A stretch of 64,000 nt of DNA from Macrosoma leucophasiata. Its lineage: Eukaryota > Arthropoda > Insecta > Lepidoptera > Hedylidae. The notes beneath the pieces were generated by a model that was given only the letters and a program-made list of their open reading frames with translations, searched no databases and was not told the DNA's origin. A program made the position numbers and the translations under genes. This document shows, piece by piece, positions 22,551 to 34,493 of the stretch (positions within the stretch are counted from its first letter, which is position 1; every line of letters starts with the position of its first letter). The stretch spans positions 4,464,001 to 4,528,000 of the forward strand of contig JAWQUS010000017.1 of NCBI GenBank assembly GCA_036365455.1, written 5' to 3'.

Positions 22551-23037
22551 ATAATAAATCGTAACAAATAAATTGATTACGATCGTAGAGACATTTAGTA
22601 TTTTTATCTATTTTAGTACTTAGGTAAGTAGGTACTGACTTACCTCATAACACTGAAGGGTAAAAAAACGGATAATAATGATAAAGGCATATTATTTTAA
22701 TTGCCTTCATAATTTATACATAGAAAGTATGCTGAATTTAAATTTATTTTCTTTATTTTGGAGCTAGTTCTAGTTATGAATAAGTTGGTATAGGGGGAAG
22801 TCCCGTAACGACGGACGGCACCTACTGCCGGACACCTGAACTATTACGGAAAGTATAAACCGGTTCGATTCGAAGTATAAGTAAAAGGGGCGCGGGGGGC
22901 ACATAGTACTAGGATCATGTGCCGCGGCTCGCCAGTGACGCGCATAGCAACGGCGAGAGGCGTGATTTGCTGTTTTTGCCAGGAAATCACGGCGTCACGT
23001 AAAAATCGATATAAGTTATTCTGATACATTTATGTAT

Positions 23038-23636
23038 ATCGGCAGGAGGGCCTCCAGTCCGGAAATGTGGGTAGTATTGTGGGCGTGTCTTTCCATAAGC
23101 CGACATGTTACTCGTGTTTGTGGGCATCTGTAGGTGGGTACTCGAGCGGATGATGAAATAAAGCACAGGTTGGCAGAATAAAGTCGTATATTGCCAAAGA
23201 TCCGCCCATTCGATTACTTCCGGCAGGGAAGAACGGGCAAGAAACCCTTCGGACCGGGCAACCATATTTATCAGGATACGATACTACGAGTACTACTATC
23301 ACAAGTTCAGGACTACCCGCTTTATATCACTTTAATATCACAAACGTTCACTGTTCTAACTGGCAGCATAACTGCGCTATAATAATTTGATTCAACTGTG
23401 TGACTGTGACTGACTGACTGTTACTCTATGACTGACCGTCATGAACTATTTTCTAGCCTTTATAAAACCCGATATCGGCTAGTAACTATCCCCTCTAAGA
23501 TAACAATTTCAAGAACCTACGCCGACAGTGGCGCCACCTAGAATTCTCTATTGAACAATCTACCCTAGTCATAATTAGGTTACGTCTCCGATAAACTAGA
23601 TAGCGCTAGTAGTCACATTTAGGTTCCACTCCGACA
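23038..23636 (-). repeat. LTR (3' LTR in the inferred orientation)
   Basis: Starts atcggcaggagg and ends cactccgaca. Matches 24879-25477 base for base as far as read. Contains a tttataaa motif. Confidence 0.88.
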
Positions 23637-24332
23637 CGGCCATACTGACAATTCGCACGTCCTCGTGCGATTACCTGTAACAAGGAAACATCTCTGAGAG
23701 TATGATAGTTCACTCGGCCCTTCCTGACCCAACTATGAGGTGTCATTAATTCGCTGTTGTACGATCACCAATGAATAACCACAAAGTAAAGGTATTGCTA
23801 GCAACCCAACCGGACTCATAATTAATAACGCTTTAACACAAATTATTTACTCTCTCACCAATTGAAACAAGTCATTTTGAGATCATCAAGTATCATTGAC
23901 AGACTTCATCTTAATACAATCGAAATTTACAACAAATTAACACAGGTGTCTCGTTCATGGTCAACAAGTCAACAATCCGCACTTCCCTCCAGGAATGCCA
24001 AATCATCTCATATCCAGACTATTCCACCCAGAGTCATCACACCTCCAGCATGATACTCCGGTGTACAGTCACCAAACCAGTGAACCAAGAACCTGTACAC
24101 ACATGTACATACAGTACGCATATTACTCATTAACTCAATATTCATCACATTATGTCAATTGATACTTAAGTCTCAGTATCCATCTCAAACTATCATGTCT
24201 CATTACCCTATGTAGGCTATCTATAGGATCAATTACCTACATGTGAAAACTTATCAACCTCTTTATCATCACCATTACAAACTTTGTCATGTGACTAACT
24301 TTATCAAATAATTAAAACTTTTGATTCTTCAC

Positions 24333-24412
24333 GACCTGGGGATTGAACCTGGGACCTCAGGAGCTTTTGTGAGGTCATAACATTATGAAAACGACTCACC
24401 AAATGTAGAAAA
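24333..24412 (-). repeat. tRNA-like fragment inside the LTR element
   Basis: The reverse strand has ggttcaatcccc (B-box-like). No acceptor stem was found, so it is not a tRNA gene and may be a SINE trace. Confidence 0.3.
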
Positions 24413-24878
24413 CCGTATACATGACCAGTTGAAGTGTTGAAATCTCCTCACCGCTCTTCAACATAGTGAATGTGGCAGCATGGTACCACTTTTCCATGAT
24501 CCAATCTGCAGTGGTATGTGCACCACAACCTCTGCTACAAACTTGAACTTCCAGCCAGGTATATTGGTAAAGTAGTGTACAGTGCAATCACAGCACTACG
24601 GTTTGAATAACCACTTTTGGTTGTTACTAGACTTCCTCCATTTTTCTGTGGCCAGTGCGGTCCACCCAGCCAGGTGAGACCCATGAGGGAGGCCCAGCTG
24701 AGGCGACCAGCGAACTCGGCAGCAATTGATTGGAGGATTTGATGCTCTTTGAAATGAGGGTAGATCGTCAACTCGTTGGTCCAAAAATAACCACTGATTC
24801 TTCATGGCGCAAGATGACGTCACTTTCCGCTCTGCATATTTTCATCATATTTTCGCTCGAGTGAATCCCACTTCTGAT

Positions 24879-25477
24879 ATCGGCAGGAGGGCCTCCAGTC
24901 CGGAAATGTGGGTAGTATTGTGGGCGTGTCTTTCCATAAGCCGACATGTTACTCGTGTTTGTGGGCATCTGTAGGTGGGTACTCGAGCGGATGATGAAAT
25001 AAAGCACAGGTTGGCAGAATAAAGTCGTATATTGCCAAAGATCCGCCCATTCGATTACTTCCGGCAGGGAAGAACGGGCAAGAAACCCTTCGGACCGGGC
25101 AACCATATTTATCAGGATACGATACTACGAGTACTACTATCACAAGTTCAGGACTACCCGCTTTATATCACTTTAATATCACAAACGTTCACTGTTCTAA
25201 CTGGCAGCATAACTGCGCTATAATAATTTGATTCAACTGTGTGACTGTGACTGACTGACTGTTACTCTATGACTGACCGTCATGAACTATTTTCTAGCCT
25301 TTATAAAACCCGATATCGGCTAGTAACTATCCCCTCTAAGATAACAATTTCAAGAACCTACGCCGACAGTGGCGCCACCTAGAATTCTCTATTGAACAAT
25401 CTACCCTAGTCATAATTAGGTTACGTCTCCGATAAACTAGATAGCGCTAGTAGTCACATTTAGGTTCCACTCCGACA
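24879..25477 (-). repeat. LTR (5' LTR in the inferred orientation)
   Basis: Second LTR copy. On the minus strand TATAAA is at 25305-25300. Just beyond the LTR end, at about 24870-24854, tgggattcactcgagcg may be the tRNA primer site. Confidence 0.88.
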
Positions 25478-25737
25478 TGTATTTATATTTTAATGCTATT
25501 CAAAAACAAAAGTAGTAATTGATTATTATCTGTTAGCTGGTAGAAGATTATAAGATCTTTTAAACAATTTTGGTAGGTAACATCTAATGTACGAAACTGT
25601 CTGTCCCTTAGCACCGGACAATAAGGAATCCCTTGGTACCGGACAGTTAATATATTGATTATGTCTTGTGAAAATTTACAATATTTATTCTAATTATTTC
25701 ATTTTGGTTTAGAGTATAGAAGAACGAAGGGAATACG

Positions 25738-25905
25738 TACGGGCCTGTAATTTCCGACACAACGGCATAACACCTTAGGCCTCAGGAGTGGTAACGCATC
25801 TGCATTTTGACCTTGATCTTTGTGTGGTTGTCTATAGGCTGCAGTCATCACTTAACATCAATGTGAACTGCATGTTTGTTTGTCACTTCCATAACATAAA
25901 AAAAA
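25738..25905 (+). mobile_element. SINE-like retroposon, 5'-truncated, in the pogo-like element
   Basis: gggcctgtaatttccgacac ... cataacat followed by A-rich sequence. Inserted immediately before the transposase remnant. Confidence 0.75.
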
Positions 25906-25910
25906 CGAAA

Positions 25911-26260
25911 GGATCGTGGGAGTTACAGAACTTACAAACTGCTATTGATAAGGTTATGTCTAAAGAACTGAGTATAAGACAAGCTGCAATGCGATACAAT
26001 ATTCCCAAAAAGTACTATACTTACATGACAAAACATAGATAAGGGAAAAAAAGATAAAAACGTGAAGTCTAAAGGAAGTAAAGTAGAACCATTAACTGAT
26101 GCATCTAATACAAACACAACAATTTGTGTAGTTTGCTAAGAAGACACTGATGAAGACTGGATTCAGTGCTCGACCTGTCTTGGGTAGGCCACATGAAGCA
26201 TATGTAGACGTTCCAGAGCCTGGAAATGGCTACACATGTGATCGATGCAGGCTATTCTAA
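25911..26260 (+). pseudogene. Transposase remnant: psq-type HTH plus PHD-like finger
   Basis: The first part reads WELQNLQTAIDKVMS then LSIRQAAMRYNIP, the typical Pipsqueak/CENP-B helix-turn-helix of pogo-group transposases (DNA binding). After several stops, the second part keeps a Cys/His pattern like a PHD finger (ICVVC, DEDWIQCSTC, PHEAY, YTCDRCR) with an in-frame stop and a frameshift. The DDE catalytic core is absent. The copy is therefore dead and internally deleted. Pogo-type proteins with a C-terminal PHD-like finger are known in insects. Confidence 0.65.
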
Positions 26261-26545
26261 AATATTCGGTACTAAATGTATGGCACAAACATTTATCCGG
26301 TACTAGGTGCCACTTTTTAATATTTAATTTTATTATCAAGGTTTGATTATTAATATTAACTATTTTTACGCAGAAGCTGTGTTTTTTTTTAAATTTAATT
26401 TGATTTCTAACTTTGTTATCTATTGTAAATCATAAAAAATTAACATTCTTTAAAATATATTTTGTTTTATTTATAAAAATCCTTAGGTATCCGTCACTAG
26501 GGGACTTCCCCCTACCAACTCATTATTGTGTAGGACCTACGCTAC

Positions 26546-26584
26546 GAAGAGGCATTTACCTACGCCGTAGGTAAATACCTCTTC
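26546..26584. repeat. 19-bp inverted repeat, single mismatch
   Basis: gaagaggcatttacctacg and cgtaggtaaatacctcttc around one base, just outside the pogo-like element. Confidence 0.7.
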
Positions 26585-26818
26585 TATTTTCATTTTATCC
26601 ATCTATTTGCGAATTTAGTTCTTACAACAAAAGGTGTTCTGTATTTACGCAGTAAATATACCATAGACAAATATTATGTCCATTCACTATGAATTTGTTT
26701 TCTAAAACGGACAGGATCAGCTAAATATTTAAAAATTAAAACAATATTTTAATTGCTTCTCTCGGTCTCTAGTCTTTGTACGTTGCTCCAAAAAAATATA
26801 AAATGATACATACAAAAA

Positions 26819-26897
26819 GTACGGGGATCGAACCCGTGAGCGAGATGTGAGTAGGATTCAAACAGTCGCCTCATACCGCTGGACCAACTGGCTCGTC
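26819..26897 (-). repeat. tRNA-like sequence (SINE head or tRNA fossil)
   Basis: On the minus strand it has tggtccagcgg, an exact A-box match, and ggttcgatccc, an exact B-box match, with a paired T-arm (acggg/cccgt). The 3' acceptor side (actttttg) does not pair with the 5' side, so it is not a functional tRNA gene. Confidence 0.55.
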
Positions 26898-27224
26898 AAA
26901 TAATACTCATATTAGCTTACCATACAGTTCCGGGTTTGATCCATACAATGAACCTGGATTTATCTGATAGTGCTATTTGAATGTTTCGTTAATATAAATG
27001 CCGCAAACACACCCAAAAGAATTGCAAGTGACAACCGTCAGCAATGACACTTGAACTTTTCAAGCTTGACAGTCAAGTAAATGAGCGCGCCCAATAATTT
27101 ATCGTAAGTAGATTCGAGTTGTACAGTTTGTAAAAAGTAGTAAACGTGTTATTGTGTAACGATTGGTAGAAAAGACTAGTGATTATGAACATCGGTATAA
27201 CCTAATTGTATCTCAGTTCGGACG

Positions 27225-27395
27225 AGTTCCTTGACCGTTCTTCTCGACTGGTGTAATCGAATGGGCGGATCTTTGGCAATATAGCTCTCGAATCTCTCGA
27301 TCTTCATATTCTGACAAATCTTGTCTTTTTACTCGTATTTCATCATTCGCTCGAGTACTAGACGCCCACAAACACTAATTACATGTCTCGATCCT
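27225..27395 (-). repeat. Diverged LTR fragment of the 23-25 kb family
   Basis: aatcgaatgggcggatcttt and atcattcgctcgagtac are reverse-complement matches to the LTR. An older, truncated insertion. Confidence 0.6.
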
Positions 27396-27404
27396 TTCTC
27401 ACCT

Positions 27405-27556
27405 CCCGCGTCTGTTCCGCGACCGGAAGACGAAGCGTAAGCAGGTGGTGGACTGACGACCTCGTAAAGGTCGCGGTGTTGTATGAGGGCGGCCCAGGAC
27501 CGTTCGTTGTGGCAATCTTTGGGGGAGGCCCTTGTCCAGCAATAAACGTCTTTTGA
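27405..27556 (+). pseudogene. LINE ORF2 C-terminal remnant
   Basis: WTDDLVKVA is followed, in a shifted frame, by RAAQDRSLWQSLGEALVQQ and a stop. This is the conserved end of an endonuclease/reverse-transcriptase polyprotein very common in moth genomes. Only the last ~50 codons remain. Confidence 0.65.
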
Positions 27557-28062
27557 ATGATGATCTACTGAATGTAGATAGATAAAATTAACTAGAATGG
27601 ACTAGAAGGCACAGGAAGTGTAAAACATAGCAGGCTTAGACGACATAGTGTCCCTACACTAAGCGCAAGCTTCGTATAGATTCTGATATGTTATGCAAGG
27701 TATCCTGAAGTGTACACTCTGCTGCTGAAAACCAAGTCATATAACGTCAAACTAATGGCTTATTGTGTAAAAACAGATTTCGATGTGACAGTTAAACAAA
27801 AAAAAAGTTAAAATGAAGATGTTATATTATTGTGTAGTATAATCTGATTCAGTTCAGTGATTATGGCTATAAAGCAATAACCGGGATTAACCGCTGTTCT
27901 CGTATCTTATCCTTTGTTTTTTTTTGATAGAAGGATCTTTACAGATTGTTTGATAAAGTGGATTCATCCGAATTTATTGGGAGTAGAGCTACAGTGCAGA
28001 GACTAGTTTTAGGAGTTTTCGTGTATAACTTTGATTGTTGTGTCTTGTTTAAGAATTTCGCC

Positions 28063-28225
28063 GCCAGTTAAGCGGTGAGTAGCGTGTAGCTTACGTCTAG
28101 GCTGGGGTCCTGGCCGCAATCCATGGGTCCAGGATCAATCTTAAGCACTGCCATTTCTCCATTTTGTCGCAAATTTCCCAGCGTTACCTTCGCAGTTTGG
28201 TATGTCCGGAGATGTGTCCGAGACA
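28063..28225 (+). mobile_element. tRNA-derived SINE fragment, plus strand
   Basis: Diverged body (ccatttctccattttgtcgc, cgcagtttggtatgtccgg) facing the reverse copy that follows. Confidence 0.5.
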
Positions 28226-28237
28226 AATGAGACAAAA

Positions 28238-28556
28238 CATACACGCCTGTAATTCCCGAAGGGACAGGCAGAGTTAAATGCATGCATTCAAGCATACCTA
28301 CATAAAACACCCACGATTAGCCGGTTACGTTTTGGTCCATGTAACACGTGTATACGAGCGAGCCTGTTGACATCTCCGGGCACATTACCAAACTCCGAAG
28401 TACAGGAAAACGGAAAACTGCCAGAAAATGGACAAATCCCAATAGAACCACAGCTAACATTTTACAGCGTTATATATTCCCGACCCGGGAATCGAACGCA
28501 GGACCCCAGCGTAGTGTAGTAGTGGCCTGCTACCACTGGGTTACTGAGGCAGTTCA
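28238..28556 (-). mobile_element. tRNA-derived SINE, full reverse copy
   Basis: From cacgcctgtaattcccgaag to ggttactgaggcagtt, with the complement of the B box in cccgggaatcgaacgcagga. It forms an inverted pair with the fragment before it. Confidence 0.8.
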
Positions 28557-28789
28557 GCAGTAATTTCTCCAATTAGTCATAGTATGAGTCAGAGTCATCA
28601 AATAACACGCGGCTCGCGTATTGTCCCAGTGTCAGGTGCACGAGGCGATAAGCCCCTGCAACACCACAGTGATAGTGTCTTCTTAGAAAACATTGCGCGT
28701 TGCGTCGGCAACTCAAATGTACATAGGTTAGTATTGAATGAGAAACTAAAACACAAAATTAGAAAAAGTTACACAAAATCACGAACTTA

Positions 28790-29907
28790 GGTAAAATACT
28801 TACGTGCTTACATCATTTTGTTATTTCAGCTATGATAAAATAAAATACGTTCAGGTAACAAAAAGGTAATAAAATATTTCAGGTTATTTCACTCATAATA
28901 ATTAAACACTAGAAACATTCTAAGACACAGAATCATTATAAAACAGATGAAATTGCTCTTCAACAATATGAGATCGAGTTGAAAACCAAAATGTATAAGA
29001 TGCTATTTTAGATCATTTAGTAATGATCTAAGGATGCTATGCATAAATATCCTTAGATATAAAAGTGTAAAGATTACTTTTTACATGCTCATTTTTCATC
29101 ACTACCTATTAAAATTTTTAGGAATCATTATAATCATCATTATAATCATCATTATGAATATCTTTCTACTACTAGGGGACTAACTGAAATTGCAAGCAAA
29201 AAATATACATCCATCAAATATGCTCCATACATTTTGTCGCTCTGCAATTAACTTATTGTATGGAGAAACAATTTTGTTTTCGCGATATCAGGGTTAAACT
29301 AATAGGAAAAGATGTTCACAATAATTATGAAAATGACCCCCTAAAATGTCGATACTGATTAAAAATGACCACGTATTAACTATATAGACTGAACAATGCA
29401 ATGAAGATCACGAAACCATAATTTAAGTTCTAATGGAAAAAATACTTACCTACTAAGCACTTACAATATTCAATAAATAATACATAAATATACACTTACC
29501 CACCTATATCTCATTATAAAAGTACTTATTTACTAGCTATAACAGTGAATATCGTATCGGTTTAGCAGAATAAAAAGTGGCTACATTATTTTTTGTGTTG
29601 GTAATTATATTTTACTACACACAAAAAAATGTCAGTTGATGTAGCCGCTTCGGAGAAATTCAATAATAGACGCTTTTTACATATAAAATTTAAATTTTAT
29701 TACATACAGGTAACATAATTATTGTATTCTTATCACTAACTGAACAACGAGGCTGCCATAAACTTGAGGGTTCATGTTGAATATGCTTATTTCAAGATGT
29801 GGTAGAAGATTAAATTAAACAAGACTAATCTAAAATTAACACGAAGTGGAATTGGTTATCTTCCTTTTTTTTCACCGTATCCGGCAACCCATCTAATATA
29901 TCTCATC
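28790..29907. other. AT-rich sequence without recognised genes
   Basis: No family or coding signal recognised. Confidence 0.4.
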
Positions 29908-29910
29908 TTA

Positions 29911-30047
29911 GGGTGAGATTCACAGACTGCATTACGACTTTACTTCGAGCAAAGTATGCTTAGAACTGTCAGTACAGTATGAGTTATGACAGTTCTAAGC
30001 GTACTTTCCTCAAAGTAAAGTCGTAGTGCGGTCTGTGAATCTCACCT
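29911..30047. mobile_element. 137-bp foldback MITE, PIF/Harbinger-like
   Basis: Almost the whole element is an inverted repeat (gggtgagattcacagac ... gtctgtgaatctcacc) with tta on both sides (29908-29910, 30048-30050), as the PIF/Harbinger group leaves. A relative is at 37768-37937. Confidence 0.85.
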
Positions 30048-30050
30048 TTA

Positions 30051-31751
30051 GATTTTATTTAAAAATAATATATTAGCCCATGAATAACATGTGAGCAGTG
30101 CATTGTTTATGTTATTGTGTTTTCGATGGGACAGGGAATGGGTTAATACAGGCAATAATCTTAGGTAGGATTTTAAAAGATCTCAGATAAAGATACAATG
30201 CAGAATACAGCTTTTCACTACGATATACCTATAACTAAGACCTTAGTTATCTAGTGTCAGTAATCAGTCTTACAAGCAGGCATGAAATCATAAGATTACA
30301 ATAATATTCGAACAAATACAATATAGGTGCATTATATTCGGATTATAATTATCGTTACATCTGTGCGCCTTGACTGTCTTGTTGATCCTGAGTTTGCAAT
30401 CACAATGCAGAAGCCCGTGGTCCCGAAAGGTCCTCAGGTTGGAACAAGCTGTTATTGGGTATTTTCTGTGAGAAAATTCCCATCAGCTCGGAGTCAGATA
30501 CAGATGCCTCGGGGAGCACGAGCCCAGCATTTGCACACAATCTGGGTTACCGAGATATTGAAGAAAATCCATCGTTTGCTTACTATCATATACCAATTTC
30601 CGTGTATTTATGAGATTATTATTCACACATAATCTACATGATCCTTAAATCTTCCGACACTTCTTTGTCTCATTCAGTATAAGACTTATTTAATTACCGT
30701 ATATTTATATTTTTAAACCTATTTACTTGAAAACTGCTTGTAATATAATGCTCTAATTTTCATTGTTATATTTGCATCTTTAAAATGTTTTATATTTTAA
30801 TGCGCTTACCATAGAGGTATAACGCGTTATAATTCTATGGCGCTTACACAATTATGTGAAAATGATAAAAGGCATGGTAATTAGGCGAACAAGCGTCGAG
30901 TTCACATTGCTGGGCAATGAATACTGACGCGTATAATTTATTATTAATTATTAATTTATTATTCCTTTCGGAACTAAATAAAATGCAGATCTATACGTCG
31001 AAAAAAATTAGGCTATAATCAAGCATTACAAGGATGTTAAACACGCAAATATAGGTGGGTTCAGTGAAAGTTGCTAAGCAATTTGAGCTATTTTATTTTA
31101 TTGATCTCTAGAAGAAGGCGACGCCCTAGTCTTGAGCTATGAATACCTACCCTCGACAGCAAAAGAGAGACAAATGAAAAGTAGTTGATGCGTCCTAAAA
31201 CCTACCGGAATCGTGGACCCCGACGATGGCGAATAACGCGGAAGAATGGCGAAAAACAGCAGTTCTTTAATGGAAATTTATTTAGTAAAATGGTTACTAA
31301 TCATCAAATAGGTAAGTACCTATTATATTCTCCGTTGAAATCATGTTTCTAAGAAAATAGTGCAACCTTATCACGCTATTGTACACGGTGATAAGGAACA
31401 ATAATTCGCAATCACCATGGGTTCGTTTTATTTGTGTTTTCATGAATAATGTTCATATTTTCGCAGTTACAATGCCGCAGCTAGCTGCAACGACATGACT
31501 TATAAACGGTAACAAATTGAAGTACAGTGCATGATTCATGCAATACAGAATTCTATGAAACGGTCCAACCATGCATACCTACGGTTCAATCTTTTTTGGT
31601 GAAAATGTAGAGCTATTGAAGAATTTTGTATCTTTATGGTCTAGTAAATGGATGCAGTAGGTGAAGAAATTGTAGAGTAGATAAGTATCTATTAGCTATC
31701 GCTGTTTTTTCTGAATACGCAACAAGCCTTTGAACTAATGTGATGATGGTA
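30051..31751. other. Unassigned sequence
   Basis: One 101-codon open frame at 30327-30632 was examined and not accepted. No repeat family was recognised. Confidence 0.4.
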
Positions 31752-31850
31752 ATATTTATTTTTCGCAATAACACATACGAGTGAACTTTACAAATTAAAG
31801 AAAAAAACGGAAAGAATTTTTTTTCTTTTTCTTTATTTTCTAATGTGATG
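31752..31850 (+). repeat. tcgcaataacacatacgag repeat, fragment
   Basis: Shares tttttcgcaataacacatac and aagaaaaaaacggaaagaa with 35886-36020. Resembles the ends of the tRNA-like foldback retroposons. Confidence 0.5.
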
Positions 31851-32843
31851 TTGATGATCTAAGGCGCTACAGCCCAGGGTGGGCATTGGCCTGGGTAAGA
31901 ATATCCTTCAAGTCCGATTTATTCTTAGCTATTTCAGGTCCTGCTCCACTCTAATTGAAATAATGAGACATCTCAATATATCCCCCCCCTTTTTTGTGAC
32001 GTTTCTTTACTTTTTTTCGCATCCCCAATTCGAGCCTGTTACGTGATTAATGTACGACCCCATTAATGTTTAAAGAACCGCAGAAACTTGGTATCCAATG
32101 CAATGTTCTTACTTTAAATGCGTAAAATATTTTTGGTCACTATTATTAATATTATTCAATAGCTTTTTTATTTTTATATGTCCGACTACGCTTCGTGGAA
32201 GCTCCGCCTGCTATTATTTAATGAACAAGTATCGTTCTCGTGGGCGCTTCGGCATAAAAACTAAAGTTGTAAGAAAATAAACTATGGAAAAATTCCAAAT
32301 ATAAATTTTCAATTATGGGTTGCCAGTGCATACGCATGCATGAAGGAATCAAAACGTTATACTTACATAGTATGTATATACGAGTACCTATGGTTTTTAT
32401 TTGCGAGTGTTTATTGAGGACGTCGGGTATTTGTAATAGACTTACAAAATGTCGCCAACTAAAACAAAGACTTTCTTCATTCCATTATTTACAGTCAGCT
32501 GACGATCTAGAGTGGGCAGTTTGATTTTCAATGGCAAAATGGGAAAATCCTATTAGCGTTTACCCCAGACCCGGGAATTAGTAGACTACTGAAAAAATTT
32601 ACAGAGATAAATATCTATAGCTAAATTTCACGTCATGCCACTCATGTTGGCGGACTTCTTCTCTGGTCATTCATTTGTTGGAGGTTTTTAAGCTCGAGTC
32701 AAAGGGCAATACGAATGCGAGCTAAATGTCGCTAGAAGTTTTTTTTTAATTGGATGTATGTATAGGGCTATACTCGAGACAGTGCTTAAGAGATACCCAT
32801 CAGTTCAGATCCGAACCTCAGCTTATTAGAGGGTAGGATAAAA

Positions 32844-32880
32844 CAAGTGCGATTAGTGGGGTGCGATTAGTGGGGTGTAT
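32844..32880 (+). repeat. Short tandem gtgcgattagtgggg x2
   Basis: Two adjacent identical 15-base units. Confidence 0.75.
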
Positions 32881-33837
32881 TGCTCTAGTCAGCGGTTGGT
32901 GATACTAATAACAACTCGGGGGTGCTCAGGGCAGAGAAGGGGCGCGACGTGTAGATCGGTCTCGCGAGTTATGGCAAGAGTATATGGCTGTTAGGGCAAT
33001 ATCCGTGGCAACCCGAGCGAATCCTCTCTGCGATGTTACATTTCAGAGCGTGGCATAGCCCCTCTCAAATTAAAGTACAATTTAGAATGCGATTAACAAA
33101 TACGAGGGCTATCAAGCCACGAATCCACCGCAACGCACGGAGAGGATACGCACGTAGTCCAAGCTTCGCCCTACAAGAAAATATATGAGATTGTGTCCAC
33201 TGAAACCCACGGACACGCTACGCATGAATTGAAACTAGTGGCTTCCTCGATTAGCGAGCACGTAGCTCAACGCTGGCAACGTCAGACACGCTGTACACGC
33301 GGACCAAGTGATATACGGAAGCGGAGCCGGGTGGTGGGTGAGAGAGTCGAGGTAGCGACGCCTGTACATAGTCGTGACACGTGAGTTTCGTGTGTAGCGT
33401 GTGCTGCAGTGGTAACGGTGACCCACGTTGTCAAACAAATTAACCCATGCGTCGCGTGTCCGTGCACAGCGTTCGCTTCGGTGGGTCGGCATCTTTATCC
33501 AAATACTAGGTTTGTGAAGGTACTTACACGACTTTTTATCATCCGGAACACTTCTGCACTGCTCGTCTGTCATTGCATTTTAAAAGTAAGTAACTACCTA
33601 CCTAATTTATTATCTTTTGAAAACTAAATTGTTCACTTCACTTCACATTTATCACGATCAAAAAATTGCGTAATTATGCAAATTGTGCTATACAAGAATT
33701 CAGCGAAGTAAACAATGTCACTTTGGCGTCCATTGCCATTTTCGGCATTGAAAGAGCTTGACAGTTAAGAATACAGACTGTATCTATGTTTACCTACATA
33801 TAATAATACCACAGAAACATCCAGCTACAACTAGATT
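32881..33837. other. Moderately GC-rich unassigned sequence
   Basis: Several overlapping short frames on both strands between 33190 and 33627. No homology was recognised. Related blocks in opposite orientation (cacgctacgcatgaattg and aattaacccatgcgtcgcgt) suggest an old inverted-repeat element. Confidence 0.35.
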
Positions 33838-34135
33838 ATGACCGCACTATATTTTGTTTCAAAAAAATTTTCATCCGTAACTCTCCTTTTTTTACCAGGG
33901 GAAATTGCTTTACGCATACCCACCCTTGGGGAGAAGGGTGGGCTATGTGGAACTCCGGGAAAGGCATTCGTGCCATCGTGCCGTCCACCAAGTGCCGACT
34001 CGTCCGCCATCAGTGGCGAGGTCACGGGAACTCTATCGCACACATCTGTGACCCCTCCTCGGTGCTCTTTCGGCTCCAACCAACACTAGTGGCGTTCGGA
34101 ACACCTGCACGCCAGCCAGCCCGGGACCTCTGTAT

Positions 34136-34450
34136 TTGGGCGACAGACATCCCTTAGTCCGACGCCCGAAGGTCCCTGCCCCGACCACTCACAACACCAG
34201 GCGTCCAAATTCAAATTCCAAATCCACTTCAATTCAAAGCATCCACCATCTGCTAACTGATTGTCCTCGCTACAGTAACGCTCGCTACACTCACATAAAC
34301 ACATGCAATATGCTCAATATAGACCCATTCAAATTAGAAAGCATCCTACAAAAAGAAAGTACAAGAAACACATTCAATCAGTTCACTAAACACATTGTCA
34401 ACACCTTAAAGCAGTTCAACAATACATTCATATCATCACATAATAACTAA
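34136..34450 (+). pseudogene. Non-LTR retrotransposon ORF2 C-terminal fragment
   Basis: The frame ends in SIHHLLTDCPRYSNARYTH and a polar tail, TFNQFTKHIVNTLKQFN, then a stop at 34448. An H-x-L-x2-C-P-x-Y/F-x3-R pattern after the RT/RNase H region is usual in CR1/Jockey-type ORF2 proteins. The 3' region shared with 3771-4085 follows directly. Upstream protein domains are missing. Confidence 0.55.
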
Positions 34451-34493
34451 ACTCAAAATACATACCTAACCCACTCTATACACACCTGGCTGG

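Larger units (their letters stand above)
23038..25477 (-). mobile_element. Non-autonomous LTR retrotransposon with two matching LTRs
   Basis: Two 599-base direct repeats flank about 1.24 kb without any gag or pol frame. The 5-base duplication tgtat lies at 23033-23037 and 25478-25482. Minus-strand orientation is inferred from the TG start (TGTCGGAG), a TATAAA about 172 bases into the LTR and a TGG-led possible primer site next to it. No differences between the LTRs were found by eye, which implies recent insertion. Confidence 0.85.
22793..26512 (+). mobile_element. pogo-like DNA transposon remnant, host of nested insertions
   Basis: Ends gggggaagtccc and its reverse complement near 26500, each next to a TA (ttggTA / TAccaa). 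Similarity between the inverted ends continues inward for about 30 bases. Inside are an LTR element (23038-25477), a SINE (25738-25905) and transposase remnants (25911-26260). Assignment to the pogo group rests on the psq-type HTH and PHD-like finger. Confidence 0.6.

Noticed and set aside
22987..23382. Short ORFs duplicated exactly at 24768-25223
   Set aside because: They sit in the two LTRs; the duplication is the LTR pair, not a gene family.
30327..30632. 101-codon plus-strand frame
   Set aside because: No recognised domain, no splice or promoter support, and composition like the surrounding non-coding DNA.
33193..33627. Several overlapping frames up to 112 codons on both strands
   Set aside because: Opposite-strand frames through the same GC-richer block; inverted related segments point to an old repeat rather than a gene.
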